DNA of 32,634 bases from positions 1-32,634 of the forward strand of contig CAUJGC010000099.1 of the NCBI GenBank assembly GCA_963169075.1, given 5' to 3'. Numbering within the stretch: position 1 is the stretch's first letter; every line of letters begins with the position of its first letter. The position numbers were made by a program, and so were the translations under genes. The DNA comes from Myxococcota bacterium (GTDB taxonomy: Bacteria; Myxococcota_A; Bradymonadia; Bradymonadales; GCA-2716585). The notes under the pieces were generated by a model. The model was not told where the DNA came from. It worked only from the letters and a program-made list of their open reading frames with translations, and ran no database searches. Below, one piece after another: positions 16,047 to 24,585 of the stretch.

Positions 16047-18268
16047 CCACGATCCTGGCGGTGCGCGTGGAGGGCCTGGGGCGTGGAGCTTACGGCGCAG
16101 GCAGCGCCGGTCTCTACCGGTGGGCGCTGGAGGAGCCGTTCACCAACGACTACGCTTCGGTCTACGTGAGCGGCGCGTTGGTCGGGCTCCCCGACGAGCT
16201 TGGCTTCTCCTGCGACTTCAGGGCGGGGCGCAGCAGCGTGGGTGGCCTCACCTTCCAGCTCTTCGCCTTCGTCGAGGGCGCGCCCCTTCAGCCCGAGCAG
16301 GCCTTCTACACCCAGACGCCTGCCGTCCACGCTCAGCTCCTGGATGGGATCGACGAGGTGCAGACGACCGTCCGGGTCCTCGCCTCGGACGATCTCACCG
16401 GCGAGACGCTGATCCTGGGCAACGAGGCCGTCTACTTCGACTACGTCGTCTCGGGTGGCACCTACAGCGTGCTCCGCGGCGTCCTGGGCACGCGGGCGAG
16501 AGCCCAGGGGATCGCAGGAGCGGAGATCCGAGGGGTAGACGATAACGAGCTCTACAACGCCAACGACGGCCCCATCCTCCGAGGGCGCCGCGTCGAGCTG
16601 ATCGAGGTGAGCTCCAGCGGCAGCTACGCCGACGAGGTCGTCCTGTGGACCGGCGTGATCGACGAGATCAACCACCCCACGCCCGACGTGATCGAGATCG
16701 GCTGCACCTCAGCGCTGGACCATCTCCGCGACCGACGCCTCTGCGAGAGCCTGTGGAGAGGGCGGCGGATCGACTGGAGGAGCCTGGGGGCCGGGGGAGG
16801 CTACGCCTCGGCGGGCTACACGCGCGTCAGCGGCCTCAACGCCTACACCCCCCGCGGCCTCTTCGCCTGGGGGGACAAGGGGGCAGTGATCAACAACGCC
16901 CCAGCCTCCACGGCCGGCGCCGCGCTGTCCTTCAGCAGCGAGAACACCGAGCCTCTCTACGCCGACGGCATCCTGGTCAACTGGGACGAGGAGCCCCCCG
17001 CGGAGGTCTGGCAGCTCTTCAGCACCGCGCCGCAGGCCCCGCCCCTCTACGGCACCACCAGGCTCTCCAACAACCTCGCCACCCTCACCCTCCAGGTCCT
17101 CACCACGACGGAGCTGGGCGGCAACTACGACGCCGCGGGCGGTGCCACCGACTACGACCTCGCCCTCCCCAACCTCGGCGCGGGGATCGATTGGGAGCTG
17201 GTGGACGTGGGGGGGATCGAGCGCGTCCGCGCTCAGCTGGGCGATCTCCTCCGGGTGGACGCGATCCATCTCGGCACGGACGGCAAGCCGGTCAAGGCGC
17301 TGGAGTGGCTCTCCTCGCTGTGGCGCCCTTACGGCGGCGTCGTCACCGGCGGGCAGGGGGGACGCATCACCGTGGCCCTCTTCACCGACAGCCTGGAGGC
17401 CGGGGCAGACACCGAGCTGATCGATGTATACGACCTCGCCGAGCGCGTCGCCCCCACGCAGCGCCGGCGCCTCGCCGACGCCATCGACTCGATCGCGGTC
17501 GCCTATGCCGACCGGCCCGGGCAGGAGCCCATCATCGACACGTTCAACGACGTGTTCAACCGCCGCCGCCAGCTCAAGGCCCCCGCCACCTCCAGGGAAG
17601 AGCTGGACCTCCTGGGGTGCGATGACCCCCAGCTGGTCCTCGACCTGGGCAGCTCCTACATCCAGCGCTACAGCCGCCCCATCCCCGAGCTGACGGTGCA
17701 GGTGCTGGGGCAGCTGGACCTCTGGCCTGGAGACCTCTGCCGGGTGACGTTGGGGATGGTGTCAGGGCGCAGCACGACCCAGGGGGTGGATGAGGAGGTC
17801 TACCTCGTCACGGGGCGGCGCTACAGGTGGCAGGGCGGGAGCCGCGCCACCTACGCCCTGCTCGCTGTCGGGGCGCTCTATGCGAAGCGCGGGGCGTGGG
17901 CGCCGACGGCGCGGATCGCCTCCTGGAGTAGCGGCACCTCCACGGCGACCTGCGACGCCAACGCCTACACCACCGGCCCCGGCCCCTTCGCCACCGACAT
18001 CGAGGCGCTCAGCCGCTTCGGCACCGCAGACCTCCTGATCCTCAGCGCCGCCGACCTCTCGGTGAAGGCGACCTGCGCCAGCACGGGCTACGGCGCCAAC
18101 ACCATCACGCTATCGGGGCTCGGCAGCTACACGCCGGTGGTTGGGGATCTCCTCGTCCTCCGGGACTATCCAAACCAGGGGGCCGCCGACGCGTTCGACG
18201 CGTTCGCTGTCGTCTCCGACGCGAACGGTGACTTCGATGGCGGCGCTGGATACCAATGGGGTTATTAA
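16043..18268 (+). CDS. Tail hub/tip protein candidate
   Basis: 741 residues from GTG 16043, overlapping the previous stop. Mostly beta structure, with Gly/Ser/Thr-rich loops, an internal VLRGVLGTRARA motif (near residues 149-160) of the kind found in tip proteins that end a carbohydrate- or hub-like domain, then VVLWTGVIDEINHPTPDVIE, typical of hub proteins that fold like gp27. The last 130 residues (after about 610) are Thr/Ser/Ala-rich with short strands, like an oligosaccharide-binding or fibre-docking domain. It probably forms the tip complex with the neighbours on either side. Position and composition support this; no catalytic motif is seen. Confidence 0.6.
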   Translation: MTTILAVRVEGLGRGAYGAGSAGLYRWALEEPFTNDYASVYVSGALVGLPDELGFSCDFRAGRSSVGGLTFQLFAFVEGAPLQPEQAFYTQTPAVHAQLLDGIDEVQTTVRVLASDDLTGETLILGNEAVYFDYVVSGGTYSVLRGVLGTRARAQGIAGAEIRGVDDNELYNANDGPILRGRRVELIEVSSSGSYADEVVLWTGVIDEINHPTPDVIEIGCTSALDHLRDRRLCESLWRGRRIDWRSLGAGGGYASAGYTRVSGLNAYTPRGLFAWGDKGAVINNAPASTAGAALSFSSENTEPLYADGILVNWDEEPPAEVWQLFSTAPQAPPLYGTTRLSNNLATLTLQVLTTTELGGNYDAAGGATDYDLALPNLGAGIDWELVDVGGIERVRAQLGDLLRVDAIHLGTDGKPVKALEWLSSLWRPYGGVVTGGQGGRITVALFTDSLEAGADTELIDVYDLAERVAPTQRRRLADAIDSIAVAYADRPGQEPIIDTFNDVFNRRRQLKAPATSREELDLLGCDDPQLVLDLGSSYIQRYSRPIPELTVQVLGQLDLWPGDLCRVTLGMVSGRSTTQGVDEEVYLVTGRRYRWQGGSRATYALLAVGALYAKRGAWAPTARIASWSSGTSTATCDANAYTTGPGPFATDIEALSRFGTADLLILSAADLSVKATCASTGYGANTITLSGLGSYTPVVGDLLVLRDYPNQGAADAFDAFAVVSDANGDFDGGAGYQWGY

Positions 18269-20494
18269 ATGGCCGTATCGATCAATGCATTCTATCGCCT
18301 CTATGACCGCCCTGATGCTGTGTTCCGCGTCGGCGGCGTGATCAAAGAGACCGGGCTCCAGCGCCTCATCCAGAACCACGCGAACGCCTGGGCACTCCTC
18401 AACCGCCGGGCGCTCCTCCACTACGCGCCAGCCGGGCCGGCTGAGCTGAGCGGGACCCTCACCACGCTCCTCGACGTCGGCGTCTACCTCAGCTCGGGAC
18501 GCGGCGCGCGCCCGCTGGAGATCGACCTCTATGGCACCGACTTCTACGTCGAGATCGAGCTGTTCAACGACTCCGCCGTCTCGCTCGGCTCGGTGAGCTG
18601 GACGCAGATCGGGACAGCTCACAAGGCCCTGACCCTCACACCGTCGTCGCCTGCCGCGCGCGGCTACCTCCAGGTCCGCGCACGCTACGACTCCTATGGG
18701 CCTGGCGAGATCGAGCGCATCCGCGTGCTGGAGGGCGCGATCACCGACCCCGCCCAGCTCGCTGCGCCGTGGAAGCCCATCGACTCCAGCGTGGTCGCCG
18801 CCAACGCGTACCTGCACACCGTCGTCGCCCGGCGATCCGTCGAGAACCTGGTCACACTCGGCACCTACCGCCAACGCCACCCCTCGGCCTGCTGGCGCGC
18901 CGACGACGCGCCGAAGGTCCACGGGCTCACCAGCGAACTGGCTCAGCTCGCACAGTTCGGCGGGGACGTCCGGACGGCGATCCCGTTCCTTGTGCCGCGC
19001 CCGCGCTTCGGGCAGAGGATCAACGTTCGGGTGCGCGGCCGGGCGATCGGTCACAACGTCACGGTCGGCGCGGTGCAGCTCCCGTTGAGGCCAGGGGAAC
19101 GCCTCACGCCCAGCGAGGACACCGTGACGTTCACGCCGTCCTCGACGCTCTCGACCCTCACTCTCCAGCTCGACACGACCAGCTGGCGCAACGACGTCCA
19201 CCTCGTCCTCCTCACGTTTGCCTCCGACTTCGACGCTACAGGCGAGGAGCTGGAGAAGGTCGGGGTGACGCCCAACCTGGAGGTCGAGCCGCCGTTTGTG
19301 CTCGTCGAAGACGGCTCGGAGTGGAGCAGTTCGGGGGCGTTGGTGGATGAGATCGGCGCCTACTGGATCGAGTTTGTGGAAGGGGCGCAGTCGAGCACGA
19401 CGCCATCCACCCCCAACCCCGGCAAGCGCTTGATGCTCCGCGCCGTCGAGGACGCCGACGGTTCAGGCGACGGCTCCAGGCTCTACATCTACCCTCCGAT
19501 CCCGCCAGGCCAGGCCGTGCTCGCGCTCTCGGAGTCGAGCAAGAGCAGCTCCGGCGTCTGGGTCCGGCGGCACGCGATCGGCACCCTGGCGCTGGCGAGC
19601 GTGGAGTGGGAGGCGGACACCTCCACCATCGATCTCGACGGCTCCTGGGCAGACGCGATGGAACCAGGAGCGCGGACCCTGGCGCTGGTGGCGCGTCGGC
19701 TCCAGACCCTCGGCGACACGATCTGGGGGCGTTGCACCCGCGTCCACCACTGCGGCCCGGCGAGCAACCCTGCCGTCTCGGACCCGGCGGCCAGCCTCCC
19801 CGGAGCCGCGGACAAGCTCACCTCCTCCCTCGACTACTCGACCTCCTGGGAGACGCTCGCTGACTGCGTGGTGGGGGACGAAGACCCATTCGAGATCTAC
19901 ACCGGCGACGACTTCGAGCGCTCCGTGTATGTGGTCGATGCCCTGGTGGCCGTCGTCGTCGAGAATGAACTGGACGTGGCAGGAGCCTACGTCCGCGGCC
20001 AAGATCGCCTCTTCGACTACAACTTCAGGCTCCAGCTCGGCACCGTTGCAGGGGGCAGCTTCACCGACGGCGCCGTCGATGCTGGGGGCCGCATCGACGG
20101 TGTGCCCATCAGCGCCCACGTCCACACGGTCTATGGATTCGACGACCCGCTGGGCTACTGGATGGGCTTCTGGCCAGGGGGCTACCGCTTCCCAGGCTCG
20201 CCCACCGAGCACCCCCCCGACAGCAACTTCAGCGCGCAGCCGGAGCTTGCAGCGCACAGCGGGAGAGGTGTGATCCCAGCCAGGTTGTGGCCTTCCTTGC
20301 GCTTCCAGTTCGTGCGGCTTATTTTGAAAGATACCGCGGGGGTGAGCAACCCTCGCCTCTTGCGTCTCCAGGCGCAGGCCCTGGGGCCTCACGGCGGCGG
20401 CAGCATCGGGCTGCTCGCCCCGCGGCTCCATCTCCTGACGTGGACGGTGCGCACCCTGGAGGGCACCGACGCTGAATCCATCACACCCACATGA
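18269..20494 (+). CDS. Large tail-tip or receptor-contact protein, unknown family
   Basis: 741 residues, ATG directly after the previous TAA; a GGGG run 9 bases upstream is the only ribosome-site candidate. It is rich in beta strands and aromatic residues (GYWMGFWPGGYRFPG; WIEFVEGAQSS; LRFQFVRLILKD). It shows domain-like sections: an N-terminal part with AELSGTLTTLLDVGVYLSSG, a central TVTFTPSSTLSTLTLQLDT segment resembling a carbohydrate-binding beta sandwich, and a C-terminal part ending in RLHLLTWTVRTLEGTDAE. As the last structural gene before accessory DNA, it is a candidate for host recognition. This is inference; no known fibre signature is recognised. Confidence 0.55.
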   Translation: MAVSINAFYRLYDRPDAVFRVGGVIKETGLQRLIQNHANAWALLNRRALLHYAPAGPAELSGTLTTLLDVGVYLSSGRGARPLEIDLYGTDFYVEIELFNDSAVSLGSVSWTQIGTAHKALTLTPSSPAARGYLQVRARYDSYGPGEIERIRVLEGAITDPAQLAAPWKPIDSSVVAANAYLHTVVARRSVENLVTLGTYRQRHPSACWRADDAPKVHGLTSELAQLAQFGGDVRTAIPFLVPRPRFGQRINVRVRGRAIGHNVTVGAVQLPLRPGERLTPSEDTVTFTPSSTLSTLTLQLDTTSWRNDVHLVLLTFASDFDATGEELEKVGVTPNLEVEPPFVLVEDGSEWSSSGALVDEIGAYWIEFVEGAQSSTTPSTPNPGKRLMLRAVEDADGSGDGSRLYIYPPIPPGQAVLALSESSKSSSGVWVRRHAIGTLALASVEWEADTSTIDLDGSWADAMEPGARTLALVARRLQTLGDTIWGRCTRVHHCGPASNPAVSDPAASLPGAADKLTSSLDYSTSWETLADCVVGDEDPFEIYTGDDFERSVYVVDALVAVVVENELDVAGAYVRGQDRLFDYNFRLQLGTVAGGSFTDGAVDAGGRIDGVPISAHVHTVYGFDDPLGYWMGFWPGGYRFPGSPTEHPPDSNFSAQPELAAHSGRGVIPARLWPSLRFQFVRLILKDTAGVSNPRLLRLQAQALGPHGGGSIGLLAPRLHLLTWTVRTLEGTDAESITPT

Positions 20495-20946
20495 CACGCC
20501 ACCTCGCCCTGATCGCCCTCATCGCGCTAACCCTGCTCGCCTGCGGGGACGACCGACGCTCCAGCGATGAACCCGTTCCGGATTGCGAGGTGGGGCAGGG
20601 GCACTTGTGCGGAGAGAGCGCACCTGGTGTCGAGTGTCCGGTGAACATGGTGTGTGTCAACGTCAGCGGCCTTGCGACGGGCGGGCTCCACTACTGCCAG
20701 ATGAGGTGTAACCCTGCGAACGCAGGACTGTGCGTGCCAGACTTCTGCGAGCAGGGCGCCCCGTGCTGGGAGGCCCATAGCTGTAAGGCAACTGCAACGG
20801 CGCCAGGCGCCGTCTCAGATCTATGCTACAGCCCGCTCTACTACAGCTGCGTGGGTCCAGACGGGACCTGCCCATCTGGTTATGAAGAACGCGATGGGTG
20901 GTGCGCCGAGTTTGGCGAGGCATGGTCTGGGACGCCATTCGACTGA
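20491..20946 (+). CDS. Cysteine-rich lipoprotein
   Basis: 151 residues, starting at an ATGA overlap with the last tail gene, so probably co-transcribed with it. The N terminus is a lipoprotein signal: a short basic start, hydrophobic core (LALIALIALTLL) and lipobox LLAC with Cys18 followed by Gly-Asp-Asp. The mature part has 14 further cysteines, mostly in spaced pairs (CEVGQGHLC, CPVNMVC, YCQMRC, CVPDFC), suggesting a disulphide-knotted domain on the membrane surface. Cys-rich lipoproteins of this style are common in Myxococcota-type bacteria. In a phage operon it could alter the host surface or block superinfection, which is speculation. Its stop meets the stop of the facing gene in TGATCA. 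Confidence 0.78.
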   Translation: MTRHLALIALIALTLLACGDDRRSSDEPVPDCEVGQGHLCGESAPGVECPVNMVCVNVSGLATGGLHYCQMRCNPANAGLCVPDFCEQGAPCWEAHSCKATATAPGAVSDLCYSPLYYSCVGPDGTCPSGYEERDGWCAEFGEAWSGTPFD

Positions 20947-21825
20947 TCACCAGGCCCACTCCAGGGTCATCGCGCCTCCGCCCTCCCACACAGCTCCGTC
21001 GATCCTTGGCACCCACTCGCTGCGGGGATCACCGTCGCGTGGCGGGGGTGGGCAATCGAAGGGCATCATCCTTAGCATCCTCCTCAGCCCATGATTCGAT
21101 GAACGAGAGGCCACTAGCAGGATGGGTCCGTCAGGCGTTGTCCGATGCAGCTCGCCGTGCCACTCGCTGTCGCGCCGGATGGCGCTGAGGACACGATCAA
21201 CCTCGGCCGCTCCGAGGACCGGATCGATAGCGCGCACGATCAGCAGCAGGCCTCCCCCGCCGTCCGGCGTGGTGATCTTCCACGCTGCAGCCAGGACTCC
21301 ACGCCCCGCTTCATGCGGCTCCTCCTCGATCTTCCAGCCACGATCCTGCGCGCGCCCTTTGACCCACTCCGGGTTGATCTGATCTGCCGACAGGGCGCGA
21401 TCGCATGAAGCCGGGCGGCCTGGCCATGAAGATGGCCAGGATGGGGGACCAGGGGGCGACCATGCCGCCACTGAGATGTTGGGTGCAGTTTCTTCGTCTT
21501 CGTCTTCGTCTGTGGCCCAGGGAGGTTGGGTTGAGGAGCTGGAGGCCGCAGACGAAGCACCCCTGTCTGGCCTCGACAACGCAACGATCAGCCAGATCAA
21601 CCCACCGACGGCAACGGTGCCGAGGAGAACGCCAGCTACCACGGCTCCATCGACCTCTTCGCCACCTCCCCCGCTCCCGACGTGGCACTCTTTGTCGCGG
21701 CTGATGCAGGTGTTTCCGCACAGCTTCCCAGCAGTGCAATTGGGGGCTGCCACCGCCCACCCTCCCCAGACCAGCGCGATGGCGACGCCCGCCGCGACTC
21801 CGCTGAACCATCTTCCTTGCTTCAT
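20947..21825 (-). CDS. Secreted/membrane protein with CGNTC motif
   Basis: 292 residues, ATG preceded by GGGAGG. It begins with a signal peptide (FSGVAAGVAIALVWGGWAVA, cleavage near AVA/AP), then a small Cys cluster CTAGKLCGNTCISRDKECH. A transmembrane helix follows at about 62-83 (VAGVLLGTVAVGGLIWLIVA), then an acidic/Pro-rich linker, and a C-terminal domain of about 150 residues (WKITTPDGGGGLLLIVRAID, VDRVLSAIRRDSEWHGELH). The CGNTCIS pattern occurs in deltaproteobacterial envelope proteins. It faces the lipoprotein gene, and the two stops share TGATCA. The layout suggests an envelope accessory protein anchored with its C-terminal domain in the cytoplasm. Function unknown. Confidence 0.72.
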   Translation of the reverse strand: MKQGRWFSGVAAGVAIALVWGGWAVAAPNCTAGKLCGNTCISRDKECHVGSGGGGEEVDGAVVAGVLLGTVAVGGLIWLIVALSRPDRGASSAASSSSTQPPWATDEDEDEETAPNISVAAWSPPGPPSWPSSWPGRPASCDRALSADQINPEWVKGRAQDRGWKIEEEPHEAGRGVLAAAWKITTPDGGGGLLLIVRAIDPVLGAAEVDRVLSAIRRDSEWHGELHRTTPDGPILLVASRSSNHGLRRMLRMMPFDCPPPPRDGDPRSEWVPRIDGAVWEGGGAMTLEWAW

Positions 21826-21986
21826 ACTACCTCCCAGATTTTCGAGCTACTCTCGACAGATCCACACCCTGTCAACCCCGTCAACCCCTTCCATCCAGAG
21901 ATTCACATATATGCTTATAGTGGATATTTTGACGTGAATCGCATATATCCCTGCCCTGTACAAGGACCCCAAGCGCGGAGGCGACG
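21826..21986. promoter_or_regulatory. AT-rich divergent promoter region with inverted repeat
   Basis: This is the gap between a minus-strand gene and a plus-strand pair. GATTCAC (21900-21906) and GTGAATC (21934-21940) are exact reverse complements 27 bases apart, and each is next to a CATATAT word. The words between are AT-rich (TTATAGTGGATATTTTGAC) in otherwise GC-rich DNA. It probably holds promoters for both directions and an operator; I see no clear -35/-10 pair. Two copies of GTCAACCCC lie at its left side. Confidence 0.45.
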
Positions 21987-22095
21987 ATGGGCTACTACCA
22001 GGGCACAGGCGACGAGTGGGCAACGACGGTGGAGGCAGCTGAGAGCGCCCCCGCCAAAACGGACGGCATCCACACCGGAGGGCGGGCGACGCCTG

Positions 22096-22542
22096 ATGCG
22101 GCGCCTGGAGTTGGAGGAGCGGCGGATGGTGGCGTCGGCGCTGACCGGCATGGTGGATCGTCTGGAGGGGCGCGTGGCGCCGGACGTCCTCGACGCCTAC
22201 CGGGTGGTGGCGGCGGAGGGGCTGACGGGCCTCCAGCTTGGCGCCCTCAAACCGTCGGCCCCCGAAGGCCGCTGGCGCTCCCCCACCGAGATCGCGGGCG
22301 ACCTCGGCACCTCGGCGGCGATGGTGGGGCGGGTGATCACGGCGCTGGAGCTGAAGGGCGGCGAGCACGCCCGCAGCATCATCAACAAGTCGCCGCACTC
22401 CGACCGGACGATGGAGAGCTGGCTCTACGACGACGAGGCGACCGAGCTGATCCGCGCGGAGCTGGAGCGGCGTGGCAAGGTGCCTGCGCTGCCCGCCCCG
22501 AAGACCCCCGACACCCCCGACCTCCCCGGCATCACCCACTGA
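22096..22542 (+). CDS. Winged-helix-like small DNA-binding protein
   Basis: 148 residues from ATG 22096. The core (WRSPTEIAGDLGTSAAMVGR, then VITALELKGG) looks like a helix-turn-helix with recognition helix and wing, followed by a helical end and a Pro/Thr-rich tail. The start is uncertain: ATG 21987 has a better site (GGAGGC, 5 bases upstream) but lies in another frame. Its product (MGYYQGTGDEWATTVEAAES...) would run naturally into this one if one base-shift occurred near 22075-22095, where GGR is readable in both frames. So either a short overlapping leader gene exists or a frameshift has split one gene. Probably a phage transcription regulator. Confidence 0.58.
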   Translation: MRRLELEERRMVASALTGMVDRLEGRVAPDVLDAYRVVAAEGLTGLQLGALKPSAPEGRWRSPTEIAGDLGTSAAMVGRVITALELKGGEHARSIINKSPHSDRTMESWLYDDEATELIRAELERRGKVPALPAPKTPDTPDLPGITH

Positions 22543-22595
22543 CCTTGATGGGGCGGCGCCTGGAGCGACGCCTCGAAGACATGGAGAAGACGACG

Positions 22596-22793
22596 ATGAA
22601 CACGAACACACACACCACACCCACCTCGCCCGCCGAACCCACCTGGCTGACGCTCCGCGAGGTCGCCGACCGCCTCCGCCTCAGCGAGCGCACCATCCAC
22701 CGCATGATCCGCGACAGGCGACTGAAGGCGGACAAGCTCGGACGCGCGTGGCGCATCCGCGCGGAGGACGCTGACGCGGTGGTGGGGAGGTAG
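22596..22793 (+). CDS. Excisionase/MerR-type helix-turn-helix protein
   Basis: 65 residues from ATG 22596, with GGAGAAG 6 bases upstream; in-frame ATGs at 22581 and 22548 are alternatives. The domain WLTLREVADRLRLSERTIHR, then MIRDRRLKADKLGRAWRIRA, is the standard helix_turn_helix_17 (Xis/BldC-like) fold, with a recognition helix RTIHRMI and a wing ending in WRI. Such proteins act as excisionases or small regulators. It follows the winged-helix gene by 53 bases and ends 38 bases before a strong terminator, so the pair is one transcription unit. No integrase is in the window to say whether it works in excision. Confidence 0.8.
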   Translation: MNTNTHTTPTSPAEPTWLTLREVADRLRLSERTIHRMIRDRRLKADKLGRAWRIRAEDADAVVGR

Positions 22794-22831
22794 GGGCTGG
22801 GGCTTCGGGGGAGCCGTGCGTTGAAACCGAA

Positions 22832-22862
22832 AGAGCCACGGACCAAGTTGGTCCGTGGCTCT
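22832..22862. terminator. Strong intrinsic terminator hairpin
   Basis: AGAGCCACGGACCA (22832-22845) and TGGTCCGTGGCTCT (22849-22862) make a perfect 14-bp stem with a 3-base loop, followed by ATTCTTTG on the plus strand and preceded by an A-rich stretch, so it can stop transcription from both sides. It separates the regulator pair from the minus-strand cluster, whose first stop is at 22918. Confidence 0.85.
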
Positions 22863-22917
22863 ATTCTTTGCTGTCGTGTTGGGCGTCAACCAGCCCGACT
22901 TTTGCGATCCCTTGGTT

Positions 22918-23166
22918 CTATCGACGGCGGGGGCGAGAGACCGTTGACGATGTTGCCGCAGGCATTGCGACTGGGGTGTTCGTAGTGGTCAGCGCTTCTG
23001 GGGGGAAACTCTTCTCATAGGGCTTACCTGTGTTGTCAGTCCATACGCAGAGGAAATGACCGCCATAGATCATCATCTCGCCATCGAGGAGTGCAGTGAT
23101 GGTCATCGCAGGACTTCCAGATTTCAGGTAAACGACATCGCCAATCTTAAGTTGTTGTTCGGTCAT
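22918..23166 (-). CDS. YodC-like (DUF2158) small protein
   Basis: 82 residues; AAGGA lies 8 bases before the ATG on its strand. The N terminus LKIGDVVYLKSGSPAMTITA is the hallmark of the YodC/DUF2158 family, and the later VWTDNTGKPYEKSFPPEAL fits its second half (a Trp-containing strand, then a lysine/phenylalanine stretch and a final FPPEAL). The last 20 residues (Thr/Ala/Arg-rich) are an extra tail. The protein is a small beta-barrel of unknown biochemical role. Base composition is lower in GC than the phage genes, suggesting separate origin. It is downstream of the DUF6575-like gene on the same strand, with a gap of about 110 bases. Confidence 0.83.
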   Translation of the reverse strand: MTEQQLKIGDVVYLKSGSPAMTITALLDGEMMIYGGHFLCVWTDNTGKPYEKSFPPEALTTTNTPVAMPAATSSTVSRPRRR

Positions 23167-23276
23167 GTTTTTTCCTTTTGAGGAAGTTGTGGCCTAATCT
23201 CAATGATAGGCCAGGGGGGGGCTAGTCAGATGTTAAGTTGATATTGCAGGGCTAAGTGTGATGACACGTCTGTCTG

Positions 23277-24575
23277 TTATTGGAGATTGTATTCTAAGCC
23301 GATCAAAACGTACTTGTACTTGGTGTCACCCGCCGAAGTGACCTCTTCTATCTCTTCAAGAGTGGCATAGTAACTCCCACTAATGACAAGTCGAATCTTT
23401 CCGCCGAGAATGCTTTCGTGTACTTTGCCGGAATATTTTTTTGCGCTTATTTCTTCAACCAGCGCATAAGTGTTATTTGTTATGTCGAAAGCGACAAGTG
23501 TTCCCAGCACGCTGATCTCTTTGGACTCCTGGGAAACAAGCTCTTTGAGGCTTCGAGATGCTGTTCGTGCGCTGCTGTTTGATAAGCGTGAATGCTTGGG
23601 ATATGCTTGAGATGGAGAATCCCAGTCTGTTGAGACGTGCTGTGCATACTTTGATACTCGGTTGAGGAAATCAAGGTAACTAGAAGCAACGCGCCCTTTC
23701 ATTGACTTCACAAGGCTAAACAACTCTTGAATGTTGTCACCTGTGTCCAAGAGATTGCTTATTTGCTCCAGCACGGCATCAAGAGGGGATTCGTTGAACA
23801 AGTTGGAGGACTTGTTGGCCCTTATTAAAATCGCAAAAGAACCACCGCCAAAGCCAGCAGCATCCAATTGGAAATTATCCTGAACATCCGAGGGGAAGGC
23901 GCCTCTTTGATTTGGCCTTCCCGTGAGAGACTGACCGATTGCGTATACGAGTTGCTGAAGTGATTCCAGTATGCCTCCAAGAGGGGCAATTGGAGCTTCA
24001 GCAAAGATACCATTCAGGAATTCAATTTTAAAAACCATCACAGGGCACTTGAGCTGTCTAGAGAGCCGGTTGTCCTTCTCGAAAAACTGATCGACATTCA
24101 GAAAATGTCTTCCCTCATGCTCTTTCCAGAGTTCGACGCGCCCCGTGCCTGACTCAGCAGCAGTCCACGCTGGCATGAGGATCTCCTCCAGGTCAATCAA
24201 AGGGCACTCTTCGGGCAAGAAATAGCCCTTAAGAGGCAGCTCTGAGTCTCGAAGATCCTCAGCTACAACAACGTCAACGACAGGCTCTAAGTCTGTCGAT
24301 GTGTAAGATACCCGGTAAGAGTTAAGCACACCACGACCTTTGTAGATATCATGTACAGGGGTTTGGCGCTTGCGAAGAGACATCAGCTGGTGAAGAGTGA
24401 TAGGGGCATAGAGCCACGCCTGTCGCTCCTCAGAATCTTCAGATTGTGTCACAAGATACATGTTTGTAGGTGAGGAGACATTGCGACACAAGAAAAGAAG
24501 TGGAATGTCGAGTTCGATGTAAATCTCGACAATCTCCAGGGTTCCAAGCAGTGTCAAGTTGTAGCGCTCTGACAT
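23277..24575 (-). CDS. DUF6575-like protein, possible defence gene
   Basis: 432 residues from ATG 24575; an upstream in-frame TTG would add two. The N terminus SERYNLTLLGTLEIVEIYIE, then FLCRNVSSPTNMYLV and an AWLYAPIT strand, resembles DUF6575 as I know it. The central region (about 190-300) looks like a helical dimerisation part with a conserved-looking FGGGSFAILIRA segment. The C terminus is a strand-rich domain (VLGTLVAFDITNNTYALVEE, then KIRLVISGSYYATLEEIEEV) like a small barrel. It has no nuclease or ATPase motif I can see. GC content is much lower than the phage genes. Four bases separate the upstream stop from the longer TTG start, so the two genes are an operon. Function unknown; a defence role is a guess from the cargo setting. 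Confidence 0.68.
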   Translation of the reverse strand: MSERYNLTLLGTLEIVEIYIELDIPLLFLCRNVSSPTNMYLVTQSEDSEERQAWLYAPITLHQLMSLRKRQTPVHDIYKGRGVLNSYRVSYTSTDLEPVVDVVVAEDLRDSELPLKGYFLPEECPLIDLEEILMPAWTAAESGTGRVELWKEHEGRHFLNVDQFFEKDNRLSRQLKCPVMVFKIEFLNGIFAEAPIAPLGGILESLQQLVYAIGQSLTGRPNQRGAFPSDVQDNFQLDAAGFGGGSFAILIRANKSSNLFNESPLDAVLEQISNLLDTGDNIQELFSLVKSMKGRVASSYLDFLNRVSKYAQHVSTDWDSPSQAYPKHSRLSNSSARTASRSLKELVSQESKEISVLGTLVAFDITNNTYALVEEISAKKYSGKVHESILGGKIRLVISGSYYATLEEIEEVTSAGDTKYKYVLIGLEYNLQ

Positions 24576-24585
24576 TAACAATGCC

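Noticed and set aside
16043-20494. Two adjacent tail genes of exactly 741 codons each, suggesting duplication
   Set aside because: The two proteins share no visible similarity in order or motifs; equal length appears to be chance.
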